Source: Tunturiibacter gelidiferens (GTDB lineage: Bacteria > Acidobacteriota > Terriglobia > Terriglobales > Acidobacteriaceae). Taken from it: 64,000 bases of DNA. The stretch covers positions 1,488,001 through 1,552,000 of the forward strand of contig NZ_JACCCV010000001.1 of assembly GCF_013410115.1 (NCBI RefSeq), written 5' to 3'. A program made the translations under genes and the position numbers. Below, piece by piece: positions 52,880-63,100 of this stretch; within the stretch, counting starts at the first letter, position 1, and each line of letters starts with the position of its first letter. The notes beneath the pieces are model-generated. The model was not told where the DNA came from and searched no databases. It worked only from the letters and a program-made list of their open reading frames with translations.

Positions 52880-53428
52880 TCAGGCTTTTATCGAAGGGGC
52901 GAGGTAGCCTTCGGTGGCGAGGTGTTGGCCCATTCTGGCGTACATTTCGGGGTCTTCGGGTTGCCAGGTGGCTAGTCCGTCGACGTAGCGGTTGAACATG
53001 CAGAAGGCTGCGGCGATGAGGACGGTGTCGTGGATTTCGAGGTCGGTTGCGCCTTGCTCGCGGGCGTTTGCTACGTCCTCGGAGGTGACGTGCTTGCCTC
53101 CTTGTTGGACCTTGCCTGCGATTGTCAGGAGGGTTTTTAGCTTTTCTGAGACGGGGGCTTGTTCGTAGTTTTGTCTTACCTGTTCGGTTAGCCCCCAATC
53201 GTTGTTGAGGTGCGCGGCGGCTGCTGAGGCGTGACTGGTCTGGCAGAAGTAGCAGTCGTTCTGGCTGGAGACGTAGGTTGCGATGAGTTCGCGCTCGCCG
53301 GGGGTGAGCGTGCTGGGCTCGTGGAGGAGGACGTGGGCGAGTTCGCGCATGGGCTTGGCGGTTTCGGGGCGATAGACGAATCCGCTGCTGATTCCGGCGA
53401 AGCCTTCGGGCAGTTTGATGTGGGGCAT
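52880..53428 (-). CDS. AhpD-like carboxymuconolactone decarboxylase-family protein, copy A
   Basis: The 182-residue protein has the AhpD-type redox motif NDCYFCQTSH (CxxC plus His) and the helical core VSEKLKTLLTIAGKVQQGGK. It is a close paralogue of the gene directly upstream (53438-54007), sharing GERELIATYVSS and DTVLIAAAFCMFNRYVDGLA. Such peroxidase-related proteins reduce peroxides through a disulfide cycle. AAGGAG precedes the ATG. It is the last gene of the APC permease operon. Confidence 0.83.
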   Translation of the reverse strand: MPHIKLPEGFAGISSGFVYRPETAKPMRELAHVLLHEPSTLTPGERELIATYVSSQNDCYFCQTSHASAAAAHLNNDWGLTEQVRQNYEQAPVSEKLKTLLTIAGKVQQGGKHVTSEDVANAREQGATDLEIHDTVLIAAAFCMFNRYVDGLATWQPEDPEMYARMGQHLATEGYLAPSIKA

Positions 53429-53437
53429 GGGGTCTCC

Positions 53438-54007
53438 TTAGCGTGCGGCTTCGGCGGGTAGATATTCCTTGCTGACGTTGACGTATCCTTCGCGTGCGAT
53501 CCACTTGCCGCGTTCGCGATACATGGCTTCGTCGCGTGGCTGGATGGTGGCGAGGCCATCGACGTAGCGGTTGAACATGCAAAAGGCGGCTGCGATGAGG
53601 ACGGTGTCGTGGATCTCGATGTCGGTTGCGCCCTGGGTGCGGGCGGCGGCTACGTCTTCGGTGGTGACGTGCTTGCCGCCGCGCTGTACTTTGCCTGCGA
53701 TGACGAGGAGAGCTTTTAGCTTTTCGGAGATGGCGGCGTTGTGGAAGTCGTGCTTTACCTGTTTGACGAGGGCTTCGTCGCCGTTGAGGCTTGCGGCAGC
53801 TACGGCTCCGTGGATGGTTTGACAGTAGTAGCAGTCGTTTTCGGAGGAGACGTAGGTTGCGATGAGTTCGCGTTCGCCGGGAGTGAGGGAGTTGGGGCCG
53901 TTCAGGAGGACTTCTACGAGATCGTTGAGCGGCCGCGCGGTTGCGGGGCGGAAGGCCATTGCGCCGCGGATGCCGGGGAGACCTTCGGGGAGTTGGATGT
54001 GTGCCAT
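53438..54007 (-). CDS. AhpD-like carboxymuconolactone decarboxylase-family protein, copy B
   Basis: The 189-residue paralogue of the next gene has the CxxC motif NDCYYCQTIHG and the same FNRYVDGLAT block near the C-terminus. The two genes are a tandem duplication, separated by 9 bp. A 13-bp gap separates it from the APC permease upstream. The cysteines suggest an alkylhydroperoxidase-like activity; the physiological substrate is unknown. Confidence 0.83.
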   Translation of the reverse strand: MAHIQLPEGLPGIRGAMAFRPATARPLNDLVEVLLNGPNSLTPGERELIATYVSSENDCYYCQTIHGAVAAASLNGDEALVKQVKHDFHNAAISEKLKALLVIAGKVQRGGKHVTTEDVAAARTQGATDIEIHDTVLIAAAFCMFNRYVDGLATIQPRDEAMYRERGKWIAREGYVNVSKEYLPAEAAR

Positions 54008-54020
54008 AAGAGTGATCCTT

Positions 54021-55346
54021 TCAGGATGGAATTTGTTCGGGAAGTGGATTGGTGGTGAGGGTTGGATTTGCGAAGAAGAGACGGCGGACGGGGTCGCCGC
54101 AGAGCACGATGACTAAACCTATGAGCGCGGGGATGGGATCGTGCATGAGGATCATGAGGTTGATGATGGTGCAGCCGAGGAGGAAGACGATGGGTGCGGC
54201 GGGGAACCACCATCGGCGTACGGGTTGCGGCATGCGGAAGAGGGTAGTGACGGAGAGCGCGAGGAAGCAGACCGCGGAGAAGATGATGAAGGAGAGGATG
54301 CGGGTGAAGGCTCCGAAGCTGAGGACGAGGAGAGCCAGGGATGTTTGCAGGAGGACGGCGTTGGCGGGAGTTCCGAAGCGTGGGTGGAGCCTGCCGAATG
54401 GGGCGAAGAAGGCTCCGTCTTTTGCCATGGCGTAGTAGACGCGCGGGGCTGCCATGGTGAGGGCCATGAGCCCTCCGAGGACAGAGAGCAGGACGCAGGC
54501 GGAGAGGACTTTGCCTCCGATGGTGCCGAAGAGGGCTTCGCCGAATTGGGCTACGAAGGCGGTGTTGGAGACGATCTTTTCGAGTGGGACGACCATCAGG
54601 AACGAAGAGCTGACGAGGAGATAGACAGCTGTGACTAGAAGTACGCCCCCTGTGAAGGCGAGTGGCATATTGCGGCGCGGGTTGCGGACTTCGCCGGCGA
54701 TCTTGCCTGCCTCCCACCATCCGCCAAAGCTGAAGAAGGCGCTTACAGTGGCTCCGGCGATGGCGGCGAAGAGGGGTTCGGAGCCAGGGCGGCGGGCAGT
54801 CAGGGGCAAGAGATTTGTTGCAGTGGCGTGGCCGGAGATCCATGCCCAGAGGACGAGGCATAGGAGGACGGCGATCTTGAGGAGGTTGGCGGTGGTCATT
54901 ACGCGGCGGCTGAGGCGAGTGCCTATGTAGTTGAGGATTGCTAGGCCGATGAGGATTAGCGCGGGGATGATGATTTGCGCGCGTGGTGGAAGGCCGAAGA
55001 GGGAAAGGACATATGGGGCTGCGCCTACGGCGAGCGCGGCGGCGAGGCCGGGGTCCATGACTGCGGCGGACATCCAGCCGTAGAGAAATGCGAGGCGGGT
55101 GCCGTAGCCCTGGCGGAGGTAGACATACTCGCCGCCGGTGAGGGGATAGTTGATGGCGAGTTCGGAGTAGCAGAGCGCTCCGCATAGAGTGATGAGGCCC
55201 ATGCCGCACCAGACGGAAGCGAGCAGGAGTGGGGAGCCTAGCGATCTTGCCATTGCGGCGGGGGTGAGGAAGATGCCGAGCGCGATCGATTCGCCCGTGA
55301 CTACGGAGAGGGCGGCGGCTAAACCCATCTGTCGGCGTTGTTCCAT
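54021..55346 (-). CDS. APC superfamily amino acid permease
   Basis: The 441-residue transporter has about twelve helices. The first-helix motif VVTGESIALGIFLTPAAMAR is followed by YSELAINYPLTGGEYVYLRQ, typical of the LAT/APC group. FFSFGGWWEAGKIAGEVRNP in helix 6 also fits. It imports or exchanges an amino acid or amine across the inner membrane; the substrate cannot be told. It heads an operon with two AhpD-like genes. Confidence 0.86.
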   Translation of the reverse strand: MEQRRQMGLAAALSVVTGESIALGIFLTPAAMARSLGSPLLLASVWCGMGLITLCGALCYSELAINYPLTGGEYVYLRQGYGTRLAFLYGWMSAAVMDPGLAAALAVGAAPYVLSLFGLPPRAQIIIPALILIGLAILNYIGTRLSRRVMTTANLLKIAVLLCLVLWAWISGHATATNLLPLTARRPGSEPLFAAIAGATVSAFFSFGGWWEAGKIAGEVRNPRRNMPLAFTGGVLLVTAVYLLVSSSFLMVVPLEKIVSNTAFVAQFGEALFGTIGGKVLSACVLLSVLGGLMALTMAAPRVYYAMAKDGAFFAPFGRLHPRFGTPANAVLLQTSLALLVLSFGAFTRILSFIIFSAVCFLALSVTTLFRMPQPVRRWWFPAAPIVFLLGCTIINLMILMHDPIPALIGLVIVLCGDPVRRLFFANPTLTTNPLPEQIPS

Positions 55347-55561
55347 CAGGGAGCCATGCTACGCGTCCGAGGAGGAATCGCCCATCCATCAAAGGGTGGA
55401 GATGAGTCGTCGCATTTAGTTGCCAGATGATCGAAGCGCGGTTGCGAGGACGGAGATGCCGCGATTCTGTCGCAAGATCGAAAAGTGACTATTCGACAGT
55501 TTGATTGTGGACCTTTCCGATGATCCGTAGTTCTTCTAGTCTGAAGATGGAGGAAATAACG

Positions 55562-56035
55562 ATGAAAGCAAGAGTGGAACCTCACAAGGCATCTCCCGCG
55601 GCGTATCGGGCAATGATGGGGCTGGAGACGTTTGTCAGTAAGTCGTCAAAGCTGGAGCCGTCGTTGCTGGAACTGGTGAAGATGCGGGCTTCGCAGATTA
55701 ATGGGTGTGCATATTGTTTGGATATGCACTCGAAAGATGCGCGTGCAAAGGGGGAGAGCGAACAGCGGCTCTATGCTTTGAACGCCTGGCGGGAGACGCC
55801 GTTCTTTACGGATCGGGAGCAGGCTGCGTTGGCGTGGACCGAGGCGGTGACTCTGGTGAGTGCGGACCATGTTCCGGATGCCGTGTATGAGCATGCGAAG
55901 CAGCACTTTTCGGAGGAGGAGCTGGTGAACCTGACGACGGCTGTGATCGCGATCAATGGATGGAACAGGATTGCGATCTCGTTTCGGATGGTGCCGGGTG
56001 AGTACCAGCCGGCGGTGCTCAAGGCGGAAAAATAA
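55562..56035 (+). CDS. AhpD-like carboxymuconolactone decarboxylase-family protein, copy C
   Basis: The 157-residue protein has the redox motif NGCAYCLDMHSKDAR. The C-terminal helices (EELVNLTTAVIAINGWNRIA) are characteristic of the AhpD/CMD fold that resembles YfdX/YnjA-type peroxidases. It is more distant from the tandem pair than those are from each other. GGAGGAAATAACG precedes ATG 55562. It is divergent to the APC permease. Confidence 0.86.
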   Translation: MKARVEPHKASPAAYRAMMGLETFVSKSSKLEPSLLELVKMRASQINGCAYCLDMHSKDARAKGESEQRLYALNAWRETPFFTDREQAALAWTEAVTLVSADHVPDAVYEHAKQHFSEEELVNLTTAVIAINGWNRIAISFRMVPGEYQPAVLKAEK

Positions 56036-56169
56036 GTGAAGAAGTCTTCGGGTGCTTGGCGAGGGCGCAACTGGAAGTGGATTGTCGACCTCGCTGGCTG
56101 GGGTGATTTGTTGACCGAGTTTTAATTGCGCTTTGGAACTTCGATTGGCTGGTGGACGTATCCGGGGGC

Positions 56170-57207
56170 ATGAGTTTACTTGTGCGCTCAGTTCTGCTTT
56201 GTGCCGCGATGGGAGCCTGCTGGTACAAGTATGGGTATGGGCAGGATGGTGTGCCGACTCAGGCGGATGCTCAATCGACGATTCGAGTCTCGGCGAAGTT
56301 CGTAATGCTTGACGCTGAGGTTGAGAACAAGAAGACAGGCAAATTGATCGGGACGTTGAAGTCTGATGACTTTGTGTTGTCGGAAGATGGAGTTCCGCAG
56401 CACATCACTTACTTCAGCCACGATCAACTGCCTCTGTCGGTGATCTTTCTGTTCGATCTGACTCAGTCGGTGCGTCCGGCTCTCGCATCGCTGGGCGGAG
56501 GCGCGAGGGAGGTGCTGGGTCATCTCAAACCGCAGGATGAGGTGGCTGTGATGGTCTTCTCTTCGCATACGGAGCTGCTGCAGAGTTTCACTACTGACCG
56601 TTCGCTTGCCGCTGATGCTATTGGAAGAGCCTCGAATATGAAGACTGGCGAAGGGACGTTTATTCACGAAAGTATGTATGAAGCTGTGGACCAGGCGATG
56701 AAGTCGACTGCTCCGGGCAGCCGGAAGGTGTTGGTGTGGCTCACGGACGGAACTGCGAACTTTGAAAATTCGCATACGCGAAAGACTATGGGGAGGGAGG
56801 CTCCGGCGTATCTGCATACGAAGGAAGAGGCGACGGCGAGCCTGCTGCGGTCGGGGGTAGTGGTCTCGGCGCTCATCGACCGCACCGCGGAGACGGATGC
56901 TGTGATGGTCGCCGCAGATGTTAATCCGTTTGCGATGTTCTTTGGCGCACGCATGGGGGATATCCGTAAGTATGCGGATCTGACGGGTGGGCCGGTTCTG
57001 AACACGAGCAAGAAGGAGGTTGCGGATCGGCTCGCCGAGTTGATCGATCAGCTTCGCGGACGGTATACGGTTGGGTACAAGCCGACGAATGCGAAGCCGG
57101 AGGGAACGTTCTGCAAACTGGAGCTTCGGCTCAAGCCGGAGGCTTATGAAGGTCTTTTGGATAGGCAGGACGTTGTTGTGCGCACGAGGAACGGCTACTT
57201 TCGATAG
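56170..57207 (+). CDS. exported VWFA-related protein of the acidobacterial type
   Basis: The 345-residue protein has an export signal and a VWA-like domain. The order RVSAKFVMLDAEVENKKTGK, FVLSEDGVPQHITYFSHD, then FLFDLTQSVRP (the MIDAS position, without the full DxSxS) matches the group known from Acidobacteria genomes (TIGR03436). WLTDGTANF and RGRYTVGYKPTN follow. These proteins are numerous in this phylum and have no known function. ATG 56170 opens the signal peptide. Confidence 0.82.
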   Translation: MSLLVRSVLLCAAMGACWYKYGYGQDGVPTQADAQSTIRVSAKFVMLDAEVENKKTGKLIGTLKSDDFVLSEDGVPQHITYFSHDQLPLSVIFLFDLTQSVRPALASLGGGAREVLGHLKPQDEVAVMVFSSHTELLQSFTTDRSLAADAIGRASNMKTGEGTFIHESMYEAVDQAMKSTAPGSRKVLVWLTDGTANFENSHTRKTMGREAPAYLHTKEEATASLLRSGVVVSALIDRTAETDAVMVAADVNPFAMFFGARMGDIRKYADLTGGPVLNTSKKEVADRLAELIDQLRGRYTVGYKPTNAKPEGTFCKLELRLKPEAYEGLLDRQDVVVRTRNGYFR

Positions 57208-57261
57208 CTTAGTAGCAGTTTGTATTGATGTGGAGGGTTAGAGGCAGAGACCAAATACGGG

Positions 57262-57300
57262 GATCCTTCCCCTTCGGCTACGCTCAGGGTCAGGATGACG
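57262..57300 (+). repeat. short dispersed repeat (CCTTCGGCTACGCTCAGGGT type)
   Basis: GATCCTTCCCCTTCGGCTAC followed by GCTCAGGGTCAGGATGACG resembles the copy at 38690-38735. Confidence 0.5.
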
Positions 57301-57333
57301 GCACGTGTAGGATGATGCGCCCCTTTTGCACTG

Positions 57334-57367
57334 ATCGGCCCATCCCGGTGAGTCGGGATGGGCCGAT
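57334..57367. terminator. perfect 14-bp hairpin between convergent genes
   Basis: ATCGGCCCATCCCG (57334-57347) pairs completely with CGGGATGGGCCGAT (57354-57367) around a 6-nt loop. It lies in the gap between the VWFA gene and the gene behind the sigma factor. No T-run follows on either strand, so it could be an RNA-end-protecting or factor-assisted terminator. Confidence 0.6.
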
Positions 57368-57383
57368 GTGGTCAAGATGCCGG

Positions 57384-57698
57384 CTAAACAGTTTGGGGAA
57401 TGGGGGAGTCGTCTTCGCCACTGACGCTGACGCCCTGCTTGAGCTTGTTCTGAATGTTGCTCCAGACGGTGTCGCTTGGGTCCTGATCCTCTGTGGGTTC
57501 GAAGAGGCTGCGGGCCTGGTCGGCGATAGCTTCGAGGTCGCGAACGAGGGCGGCGCAGTCCGGATTGTTCCTGAGGAAGGTCTGAAGGCGGGGGTCGGTG
57601 CTGACGTGTCCGTCTCCGTTGGCGAAGAACTCAGGCAGATAAGTCTCGAAGTCAGCCGGAGTCATGGTGTCGAAGTCGAGAGATTGGAATTCAGTCAT
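57384..57698 (-). CDS. putative sigma-factor partner protein (anti-sigma-like)
   Basis: The 104-residue acidic protein overlaps the sigma factor stop by 4 bp (ATGA), indicating translational coupling. It contains [20 protein letters not shown] and a helix ([20 protein letters not shown]), with no membrane segment. The HxxxCxxC zinc motif of classic anti-sigma factors is absent. Position, not homology, suggests a regulatory partner. Confidence 0.7.
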   Translation of the reverse strand: MTEFQSLDFDTMTPADFETYLPEFFANGDGHVSTDPRLQTFLRNNPDCAALVRDLEAIADQARSLFEPTEDQDPSDTVWSNIQNKLKQGVSVSGEDDSPIPQTV

Positions 57699-58360
57699 AC
57701 CGCCACCTCCTTGAGGCCGTTTGGCTGGGCAGCAGGTTCAGGCTGGCGGAGGAGCTCACGGAGTTTGAGGCGGGCCTTGTGGAGCTGCGATTTGCTGTTG
57801 CCGGTGGAGCACTCGAGCATGGTGGCGATCTCGTTATGCTCGAAGCCTTCGACATCGTGAAGGACGAAGACCATGCGATAGCCGGGGGGTAGAGAGGCTA
57901 CGGCACGCTCCAGGGCTACGCGGTCGACTGAGCCGGTGAGGGCGAGGTCTCGGCTGCCGAAGTCGCGCTTAGGTGCGTCTTCTTCCGAAGGGTTGATGGT
58001 CTCTTCGAGGGAGACCAGGTTGAGACCTTTCTTACGGAGATGCATGAGCACCAAGTTTACCGTAAGCCTGTGAAGCCAGGTAGAGAAGGCGGACTCTCCG
58101 CGGAAGCTGCCGATCTTGCGGAAGAGATGCAGGAAGGCCTCCTGGGTCATGTCTTCGGCTTCGGAGACGTTGCCGAGCATTCGCAGGCAGAGGGTGTAGA
58201 CGCGGCGTTTGTGGAGGGCGTAGAGGCGGGAGAATGCTTCTGCATCTCCATTCTTCGCTGCTTCGATGGCTTCGGCTTCGCCTGCGATGGGCGGGTTGCG
58301 TTTGAAGACGCCAGGAGTAGGTGGTGTTGGTTGGGTCATTTGTAGGCCTTGGACGTCCAT
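57695..58360 (-). CDS. ECF-type RNA polymerase sigma factor
   Basis: The 221-residue factor has region 2 ([20 protein letters not shown] with [20 protein letters not shown]) and region 4 ([20 protein letters not shown], then the [16 protein letters not shown] helix-turn-helix). The N-terminus has a proline-rich lead ([15 protein letters not shown]). ATG 58360 has GGAG 8 nt upstream and is preferred over the in-frame ATG at 58387. The downstream gene overlaps its stop codon. Confidence 0.9.
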   Translation of the reverse strand: MDVQGLQMTQPTPPTPGVFKRNPPIAGEAEAIEAAKNGDAEAFSRLYALHKRRVYTLCLRMLGNVSEAEDMTQEAFLHLFRKIGSFRGESAFSTWLHRLTVNLVLMHLRKKGLNLVSLEETINPSEEDAPKRDFGSRDLALTGSVDRVALERAVASLPPGYRMVFVLHDVEGFEHNEIATMLECSTGNSKSQLHKARLKLRELLRQPEPAAQPNGLKEVAV

Positions 58361-58627
58361 AGCTAGACTCCGGACTAAATTAATCATTCACCGTTAAGTT
58401 TTCGCCTGCATCGAGCCTACCGCAAACGGAGGAAATATTCTGTCGTAGGTACGTTGGATGGATGACAGGCGGGAAGGGTTGTTTGTGGGGTGCACGCAGC
58501 GAATACGGGCGGACGGAGCAGGCAGAAGCAGCTTCTCCTCTACGGCGGCAGAGCGCCAACCGTTCGACTTCGCTCAAGATCAAAAGGACCGTGGTGTGGG
58601 AGGTGAAGGCAAACAAAAGCAAAGGCG

Positions 58628-58697
58628 AAATGCGGGGGTCCCTCCACTGCGCAACGGACGATAAAGCCGTCCGCTGCTTCGGTCGGGATGACGCTTC
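58628..58697 (+). repeat. hairpin repeat copy
   Basis: ATGCGGGGGTCCCTCCACT is followed by stem GCAACGGAC, loop GATAAAGCC and arm GTCCGCTGC (8/9 pairs), then TTCGGTCGGGATGACGC. It lies in the 390-bp gap between the sigma factor and the ThiF/MoeB-like gene. The rest of that gap holds only another short motif, GTTCGACTTCGCTCAAGATC, near 58562. Confidence 0.75.
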
Positions 58698-58751
58698 TTT
58701 TTGGCGGGTTGGAGGAGAATGACGACGGCAAGTGCAAGGGGCTGTGCTAAT

Positions 58752-59957
58752 TCAGGAGCCGATGAAGCGGGCGTAGAGGGAGCGCGCGAGGGTGATATCG
58801 GTGGTGCCCTGGATGAGGGCGCGGCCGTCGGGAAAGAGAGTGAAGGTGTGTGGGCCGCGTTTGAAGCGGAGGAGAAGTTCATTGAAGCGCAGGTCGTGGA
58901 TGTCGGCGTGAGGCGCGAGGCGGTTGTGCATGGCAGCGAAGTCTACGGGGCGGTGATGCTCGTGGATCTGGACTGAATTGCGGCCGCAGAGAGTGATGTG
59001 AGGGCGACCTTCGCCGGCGAGGTGGGTGAAGATGCGCTGGCCGCAGACGGTGCAGGAGGGATCGGGTTTGGTGGCGTTGATCTCGGTGCGCTCATTGGAC
59101 CAGAGGTCGTGGGAGAGGAGAGTACGGCGCATCAGGTGGGGCTGGTTGGTGAGGAGCTTGAGGGCTTCGGTGGTTTGGATGGAGGCGGCGAGGTTGACGG
59201 CGGTGGAGAGGATGCCCGCGGTGTCGCAGGTCTCGACCGGGCCGGTGGGGGGCTTGGGGAAGATGCAGGCCAGGCATGCGGTGGGGGTGTAACGTGCAGC
59301 GGTTCCGCCTGTGGACTCCGGCGTCTGCGGGAGGATGTTCATGGTGGCCGCGTAGGCGCCGATGGCGGCGGCGTAAATCCAAGGTTTGGATTGTTGGACG
59401 CAGTAGTCGTTGAGGAGGTAGCGGGTCTCGAAGTTGTCGGTGGCGTCGAGGACGAGGTGGGCGGGGGCGAGGAGCTCGTGGATGTTGTCCGGGACGAGGT
59501 CTGCGATGTGAGAGTGGACGGTGACGTCGGAGTTGAAGAGGGCGATCTTGCGTCGGGCGGCCTCGGCTTTGGGGAGAGAGTCGCGGGCGTCGGCCTCGTC
59601 GAAGAGGATTTGGCGCTGGAGGTTGGAGGGTTCGACGAAGTCGCGGTCGATAAGGGTGAGGGTGCCGACGCCGGCGCGCGCCAGGAGGGAGGCGGTAGCG
59701 GCTCCGGTGGCTCCGATGCCGATGATGGCGACGTGGGCGGAGGCGAGGAGATGCTGGCCGGGGGCTCCTATGCCGGGGAAGAGAATTTGGCGGGAGTAAC
59801 GGTCTGTATCGAGAATGACGGGATCTGTGGTGCGATTGGGATTGGCGTGGCTGGTGGTGCCAGTTTTAGTGGTCCTGGAGGATTGCGCGTCAGCGGGGGT
59901 GCCGATGTGGATGCTCGCGGTCGGTTCTTCGAAGGGGGGTGCCGGATGCTTTGACAT
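58752..59957 (-). CDS. ThiF/MoeB-family adenylyltransferase
   Basis: The 401-residue protein carries an N-terminal low-complexity tail of about 50 residues, then the E1-like domain. VAIIGIGATGAATASLLARA binds ATP, followed by LIDRDFVEPSNLQRQILFDE and DATDNFETRYLLND. Zinc cysteines appear as CLACIFP and CTVCGQ. A possible catalytic Cys is in ETCDTAGIL. A C-terminal extension of about 75 residues replaces the usual rhodanese domain. It would activate a sulfur-carrier protein (ThiS- or MoaD-like) by C-terminal adenylation. The carrier gene is not in the window. Confidence 0.85.
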   Translation of the reverse strand: MSKHPAPPFEEPTASIHIGTPADAQSSRTTKTGTTSHANPNRTTDPVILDTDRYSRQILFPGIGAPGQHLLASAHVAIIGIGATGAATASLLARAGVGTLTLIDRDFVEPSNLQRQILFDEADARDSLPKAEAARRKIALFNSDVTVHSHIADLVPDNIHELLAPAHLVLDATDNFETRYLLNDYCVQQSKPWIYAAAIGAYAATMNILPQTPESTGGTAARYTPTACLACIFPKPPTGPVETCDTAGILSTAVNLAASIQTTEALKLLTNQPHLMRRTLLSHDLWSNERTEINATKPDPSCTVCGQRIFTHLAGEGRPHITLCGRNSVQIHEHHRPVDFAAMHNRLAPHADIHDLRFNELLLRFKRGPHTFTLFPDGRALIQGTTDITLARSLYARFIGS

Positions 59958-60138
59958 GATGGGGTCACACCGTCTGAAAAAGGCGGCTGTTTCGTAGTAT
60001 AGGGAAGGACGGATGTGCAGGGAACCGGCTGACGAGCTATTGGCTTTCGGCATCCTACGGGAGAACGAGTTTGCGGGCTGGATGCGGGCTTGCTGCACAT
60101 CGTGAAAGACTTGCTGGGCTCCTCAAATTAGATAAGGA

Positions 60139-63100
60139 ATGATGGGTGGTTTTTTGGGTCAGGTGCTTCGAGGTCGTGCGCGAATACCACGGTGGATGAG
60201 GTGCGAGTGTGTCGCTGCGGCGGTGTGGCTTGGTTTGTCGCTGATGGCGGGTGTGGCTTTCGGGCAGGAGGTGCCGGCGGCGTCGACTTCGGCGCGTACG
60301 CCGAGCCCGGTGCCGAGTGAAGCGACTCCGGCGCAGGGTCAGCAGACCAAACCGGTTGAGGACAAGCCGGATTCGGTTGACGAAAAGAATGTGGGACTGA
60401 CGACTTCGGTTTGGCAGTGGAAGGGTCTCATCGTCGAGAAGATTTCATTTGAGGGTGTGACGTTCGATGCGACGGATACGCTGCCGAAGGAGTTGACGCA
60501 GAAGGTTGGCGTGCCGCTGGATCCGGAGGAGGTGCGGGCGAGTCTGCGTCGGCTGTTTGCGAGCGGGCGGTATCGGGATATTTCGGTTCGAGGGATCCGG
60601 CAGGGCGACCAGGTGACGCTGATCTTTGCTGGTGCGGCGCGGTACTACGTGGGCCGGGTGACGATTGCGGGGGTGAAGAGCGAACGGCTGACTTCGCTGC
60701 TGGAGTTTGCCACGAAGCTTTCGCCGGGAACTGCGTTTACCGATTCACAGATACCGGCGGGGACGGTGGGGATTAAGGAGATTCTGCAACAGCAGGGGTA
60801 CTACGAACCAACGGTGGCGGTGAAGTCCGAGACCGATGAAGCGGGCGATCAGGTGAATGTAACTTATACGGTTGCAATTGGGCCACAGGCGAGAGTCGGA
60901 CAGATAAAACTGGTGGGTGACGATACGGGGTTAACGCCGGAGGGGTTTCGCAAGAAGTCGAAGCTGAAGGAGAACAGCAAGGTGGGGCGGGATACGACGA
61001 GCAACGCGCTCGATCGATTGCGGAAGCTCTATCAGAAGAAGAACCGGCTTGAGGCGACGGTGTCGCTGCAGAAGCAGACGTACGACGATGCGCGGGACAA
61101 GGTGGATTACGAGTTCCATGCGAGCCAGGGACCGGAGGTGAAGGTGTCGGTGGAGGGGGCGAAGATTTCGACGGGTCGCCTGCATCTCCTGGTCCCCATC
61201 TTCGAGGAAGGCACGATTGATAACGACCTGCTGAACGAAGGTGTCTTCAACATTCGGGACTACGAACAGCAGCAGGGGTACTTCGACTCGAAGGTGGATG
61301 TGAGGGTGGTGGGGAACGGTGCGACGGCGGAGCAGGTGGTGTTTACTGTGGATCGCGGGGTGAAGCACAAGGTCGTGGCGGTGGATTTGAAGGGCAATAA
61401 ATACTTCACAGATGATCTGCTGCGGGAGCGGATGCGGGTGCAGAAGTCGAATGCGTATCAGCGAAGCGGGAGGTACAGTCCGGCGCTGGTGTCGGGCGAT
61501 GTGAGTGCGATCCAGGCACTCTATCGTGCGAATGGCTTTGATCAAGCCAAGGTGACGACGGATGTGAAGGATGTTACGACGGCGAAGAATGGAAAGGCTA
61601 TGAAGGTGGGGGAGATTGCGGTGACCTTCACCATCGTCGAGGGGCCGCAGCAGAAGTTTGGCAAGGTGGACCTGACGGGAGTAAATGCGAGCCGCGTGCC
61701 GGATGTGCGGGGACTGATGAATACGCAGGCAGGCCAGCCGTTTTCGTTGGTAACGCTCTCTGGCGATCGAGACACGGTGCTGCAGTATTACCTGGCGCAT
61801 GGGTTCGACCAGGTGAAGGTGGAGATCAGGCAGACGAAGGAGGGGGCGGACGCGGATAAGACGAATGTGTCGCTGAACGTAACCGAGGGGCAGCAGGTGT
61901 TCGTCAACCGCGTGCTGTTATCGGGAGTGGAGAAGACGAGGCCGAGCGTTGTGGCATCGCAGATTCTGGTGCATCCGGGGGATCCGCTGGACCAGACGGC
62001 GCTGCTCCAGACGCAGAGGAATCTGTATAACATTGCGCTGTTCAATGAGGTTGTGGCGGCGGTACAGAATCCTGCGGGAGACGCACCTCAGAAAAATGTG
62101 GTGCTGCAGTTGACGGAGGCGAAGCGGTGGAATGTGACGTATGGGTTCGGCTTTGAGGCGCAGACGGGGACGCCGCAGCAAGGCATGATCTCGGAGGCCT
62201 CGTGCATTCAGTTGATGCTGAACCCATGCAACCAGTTGACGCAGGAGGGAAGGGCGGGAGTGAGCCCGCGGGTGTCGCTGGATGTGTCGCGAATTAATCT
62301 GCGAGGGTCAGAGGATTCGCTGACGCTGCACACGTCGTATGGGTTATTGGAGCAGGTGGCGATTTTAACGTTGCAGAATCCGCATCTGCACGGGAGCAAG
62401 AACTTCAGTGCGGCGATCTCAGGCGGCTACTCTAACATCCAGGACATTACGACGTTTCAGGCGTCGACGCTTCAGGGCGACTTTCGGATTACGGAGAAGC
62501 TTCGGCGTCGGGATACATTTATCTACGACTTTCTGTATCGCCGGGTGGCGGTGAACCCAAACAGCTTGCAGGTCTCGGCGGATCTGATTCCGCTGCTGTC
62601 TCAGCCGGTTCGCGTAGGCGGGCCCAGCATCACGTGGTTTCACGACACGCGGTCGCCGGGGCCGCTGGATGCGGTGAAGGGACAGTATTCGACGGTGCAG
62701 GGCTTTGTGGCTTCGTCGAAGTTCGGGTCGCAGACGGACTTCTGGAAGCTGGATGGAACGAACTCAACGTACTACCAGTTAGGCAAGCTGAAGTATGTAT
62801 TCGCACGTGAGACACGGATTGGATATGAGCGGGCGTCGGGACTAAATCCAAACGTAGGGAACGCTGCGTGCGCTGGCGTTTTGCTGACGACGAATCCTAG
62901 CTGCAATGCGATTCCGCTGCCGGAGCGGTTGTATGCGGGCGGTGCGAATTCGCATCGCGGATTTCCGATCAATGGCGCGGGGCCCAGGGACTTGCAGACC
63001 GGCTTTCCTGTGGGTGGGTCAGCGGCGTTCGTGAATACGCTTGAGCTGAGGTTGCCGCCGCAGACTTTGCCGCTGGTGGGGAACAGTGTGAACTTCGTGA

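Noticed and set aside
58380..58622. 80-residue minus-strand frame between the sigma factor and ThiF-like genes
   Set aside because: It begins in the repeat-rich gap and contains only repeat-derived sequence, without a ribosome binding site.
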